Source of the DNA: Iodobacter sp. BJB302
Lineage (GTDB): Bacteria > Pseudomonadota > Gammaproteobacteria > Burkholderiales > Chitinibacteraceae
DNA: 37,419 bases
Reading direction: 5' to 3'
NCBI RefSeq assembly: GCF_002735645.1
Contig: NZ_PDZG01000048.1
Coordinates: 1 to 37,419, forward strand
Under the pieces are notes generated by a model, which worked only from the letters and a program-made list of their open reading frames with translations, was not told the DNA's origin and did no database searches. Made by a program: the position numbers and the translations under genes. Of the stretch, positions 34,408 through 37,419 are shown in pieces. The number at the start of each line of letters is the position of its first letter. Position 1 is the first letter of the stretch.

Positions 34408-35512
34408 TTATTCATCATCTGGCTCCATATCGCCCTGCAATTCGGCTTCGATTTCGGCGATGCTGGGTAGGCTGGCTTGTAAATCTTCGGGGAGCGAGCG
34501 GGTGAGTTGGGTTTCCCATTCGGCCACGCTAATCGGCTGGCTGCTATTGCCCAAAGCGTATTCGACCAGAATCTGATTTTTCTTTCTGACCAACAGCAGA
34601 CCGAGTGCGGGCTGATCGTCTGGATGAGCGAGCAGGCGATTGACTGCGGTCATATACATGCCCAGTTGTGCGCCATCACCGGGGGTGAATTCGCGGGCTT
34701 TCAGTTCGATGACGATATAGCGGCGTAACTTGAGGTGATAGAACAATAAATCCAGATAAAAATCCTGATCGCCCATTTCCAGATGAACTTGTCGCCCGAC
34801 AAAGGCAAAACCCTGACCGAGTTCAAGTAAGAACTTCTGGATATGATCCATCAGCCCTTGTTCCAGTTCTTTTTCACGGCGCGGTGCGCCGGTGCCTAAA
34901 AAATCGAACAGATATGGGTCTTTAAACACCTGGCTGGCCATGTCGGAATCGAGTGGCGGCAAGGTGGCAGGAAAATTATTCTGCGCTTTGCCGTGGCGGG
35001 CGATGGCGCGGGATTCGATTTGCATGGCTAAAATATTGCGCGACCAACCGTATTCCAGAGTTTGTTGCGCATACCACAGCCGCTCGGTTTCATCACTGAG
35101 CTTCTCTAATAGCGCGATATTGTGATACCAGGTTAATTGTGCAAGCACCGCTTGCACAATGGCCTGATCTGTCCAGGTTGAGGCAAAACTGCGCATATAT
35201 TTTAGATTGCGCGGTGAAAAACCTTTCATATCCGGAAAAGCCAAGCGCAAATCGTGAGCCAGCCGGTCGATAACCCGTGCGCCCCAGCCTTCATCCTGCT
35301 GTTTATTGAGGATGTGTTGGCCGATTTCCCAGTACAACAGCACCATGGCCGAATTACTCGCCAAGACCACACGCAAGCGCTCCCTGCCTATACGTTGCTT
35401 GAGTTCATTTAAAGTGATGGCATAGCTATCAGGCATTTCAATCGATTCGGCTGGCACAGGGAAACTAGCAGTACGGTCGACTTTGCCTCGCTGTTTGCGC
35501 TGATCTGCTTGA

Positions 35513-35523
<11 letters not shown>
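34408..35523 (-). CDS. DUF1016/YhcG-type PD-(D/E)XK nuclease-domain protein
   Basis: Protein of 371 residues. The N-terminal DUF1016 domain is at about 35-185 (LYWEIGQHILNKQ, LRLAFPDMKGFSPRNL, QLTWYHNIALLEKL). The C-terminal nuclease-like domain is at about 195-340, with the catalytic pattern D258 (FYLDLLFYH) and E273-x-K275 (IVIELKAREF). Members are common next to Type I systems and other defence genes; the target nucleic acid is not settled. The start overlaps the hsdM stop by 11 nt, so translation is coupled. It replaces the usual direct hsdM-hsdS contact and is flanked by copies of the hsdM end. Confidence 0.9.
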
Positions 35524-37192
<1,669 letters not shown>

Positions 37193-37231
37193 GTTTAATT
37201 ATTCTTTATGTCTAGCGAAAGGTTGCGTCAG

Positions 37232-37237
37232 ATTATA
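37232..37237 (-). promoter_or_regulatory. Candidate -10 box for hsdM
   Basis: Minus strand TATAAT, 40 nt before the hsdM start. GCTTCA lies 17 bases upstream as a poor -35. It is the best promoter candidate between hsdM and the putative IS end. Confidence 0.4.
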
Positions 37238-37292
37238 ACTGGCAAAGCACAGTATGAAGCGAGGATCTACAAGGATTTAGACCGAATTCAAA

Positions 37293-37419
37293 GTAAGCGC
37301 TCAGCCCTCCCACCTAGCCAGCTGCTTTAGCCTTCGTTATCTTGTGGGTTCTGATCTTTAACAAATGGCAGCAGCTCGTCAATTCGGCTATTGGGCCAAG
37401 TCGGGAGTTTTTCTAATGT
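37293..37419 (-). mobile_element. End of an IS66-type insertion sequence (partial)
   Basis: The outer end reads GTAAGCGCTCAGCCC at 37293-37307, and IS66-family ends begin with GTAAGCG-like sequence. Inside is the 3' end of a transposase-like frame on the minus strand. The rest lies beyond the window, so neither the other end nor a target duplication can be checked. Confidence 0.6.
37327..37419 (-). CDS. C-terminal end of an IS66-type transposase (partial)
   Basis: Thirty codons and a TAA, open to the window edge. The segment TLEKLPTWPNSRIDELLPF resembles the short C-terminal domain of IS66 TnpC proteins, in which a RIDELLPW-like stretch precedes the end. The assignment rests on this motif and on the IS66-like terminal sequence 34 nt further out. 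It could also be a decayed copy. Confidence 0.6.
   Translation of the reverse strand, partial: TLEKLPTWPNSRIDELLPFVKDQNPQDNEG

Overview
The window looks like a chromosomal segment of a Neisseriales-type betaproteobacterium, probably near Iodobacter or Chromobacterium. This is inferred from the gene content (gluconate operon, rquA, PEP-CTERM protein, OsmC-YcaO fusion), a moderate GC content, and a dRS3-like ATTCCC-N8-GGGAAT palindrome, a repeat type known from Neisseriaceae. No database search was possible, so the taxonomic call is an inference.

Positions 1-4468: the tail of an unknown gene overlaps a response-regulator/diguanylate cyclase. A gluconate module follows on the minus strand: a LacI-type repressor (gntR), gluconokinase (gntK) and a GntP-family permease. 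A perfect 8-2-8 palindrome in front of gntK matches the GntR operator core.

Positions 4743-10086: two DEAD-box RNA helicases, dbpA and rhlE, flank a zinc-ribbon/DUF805 membrane protein. rhlE has a candidate leader of about 370 nt and a 66-bp tandem repeat in its basic tail.

Positions 10199-15736: rquA (rhodoquinone biosynthesis), a PEP-CTERM protein, chaA with a coupled 10-codon upstream ORF, an Ivy-type lysozyme inhibitor, a membrane-anchored glutaredoxin, a periplasmic cyclophilin and a GNAT acetyltransferase.

Positions 15907-21832: a run of eleven small minus-strand genes. It holds four GNAT acetyltransferases, two paralogous NTP_transf_6 nucleotidyltransferase-like proteins, an NTF2-like protein, a DJ-1/PfpI protein, a DUF523 protein, an OsmC protein and a DUF695-RraB fusion. 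Several overlap by a few bases and are probably co-translated.

Positions 22045-27154: a periplasmic NMT1-like sensor with PAS and GGDEF domains, an isoprenylcysteine methyltransferase-like membrane protein, and an OsmC-YcaO fusion protein.

Positions 27242-37192: a composite Type I restriction-modification locus on the minus strand. In transcription order it is hsdM, a DUF1016/YhcG-type PD-(D/E)XK nuclease gene, a 52-codon ORF, hsdS, an AlbA_2/HATPase gene, and hsdR. Three points stand out. hsdR is split by a single-base frameshift. hsdM and hsdS each carry an in-frame palindromic repeat element of a different type (108 bp and 69 bp). The DUF1016 gene is flanked by a degenerate direct repeat of the hsdM 3' end, as if it had been inserted as a cassette at the hsdM-hsdS junction. 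The window ends in what looks like the end of an IS66-type insertion sequence next to the hsdM promoter.
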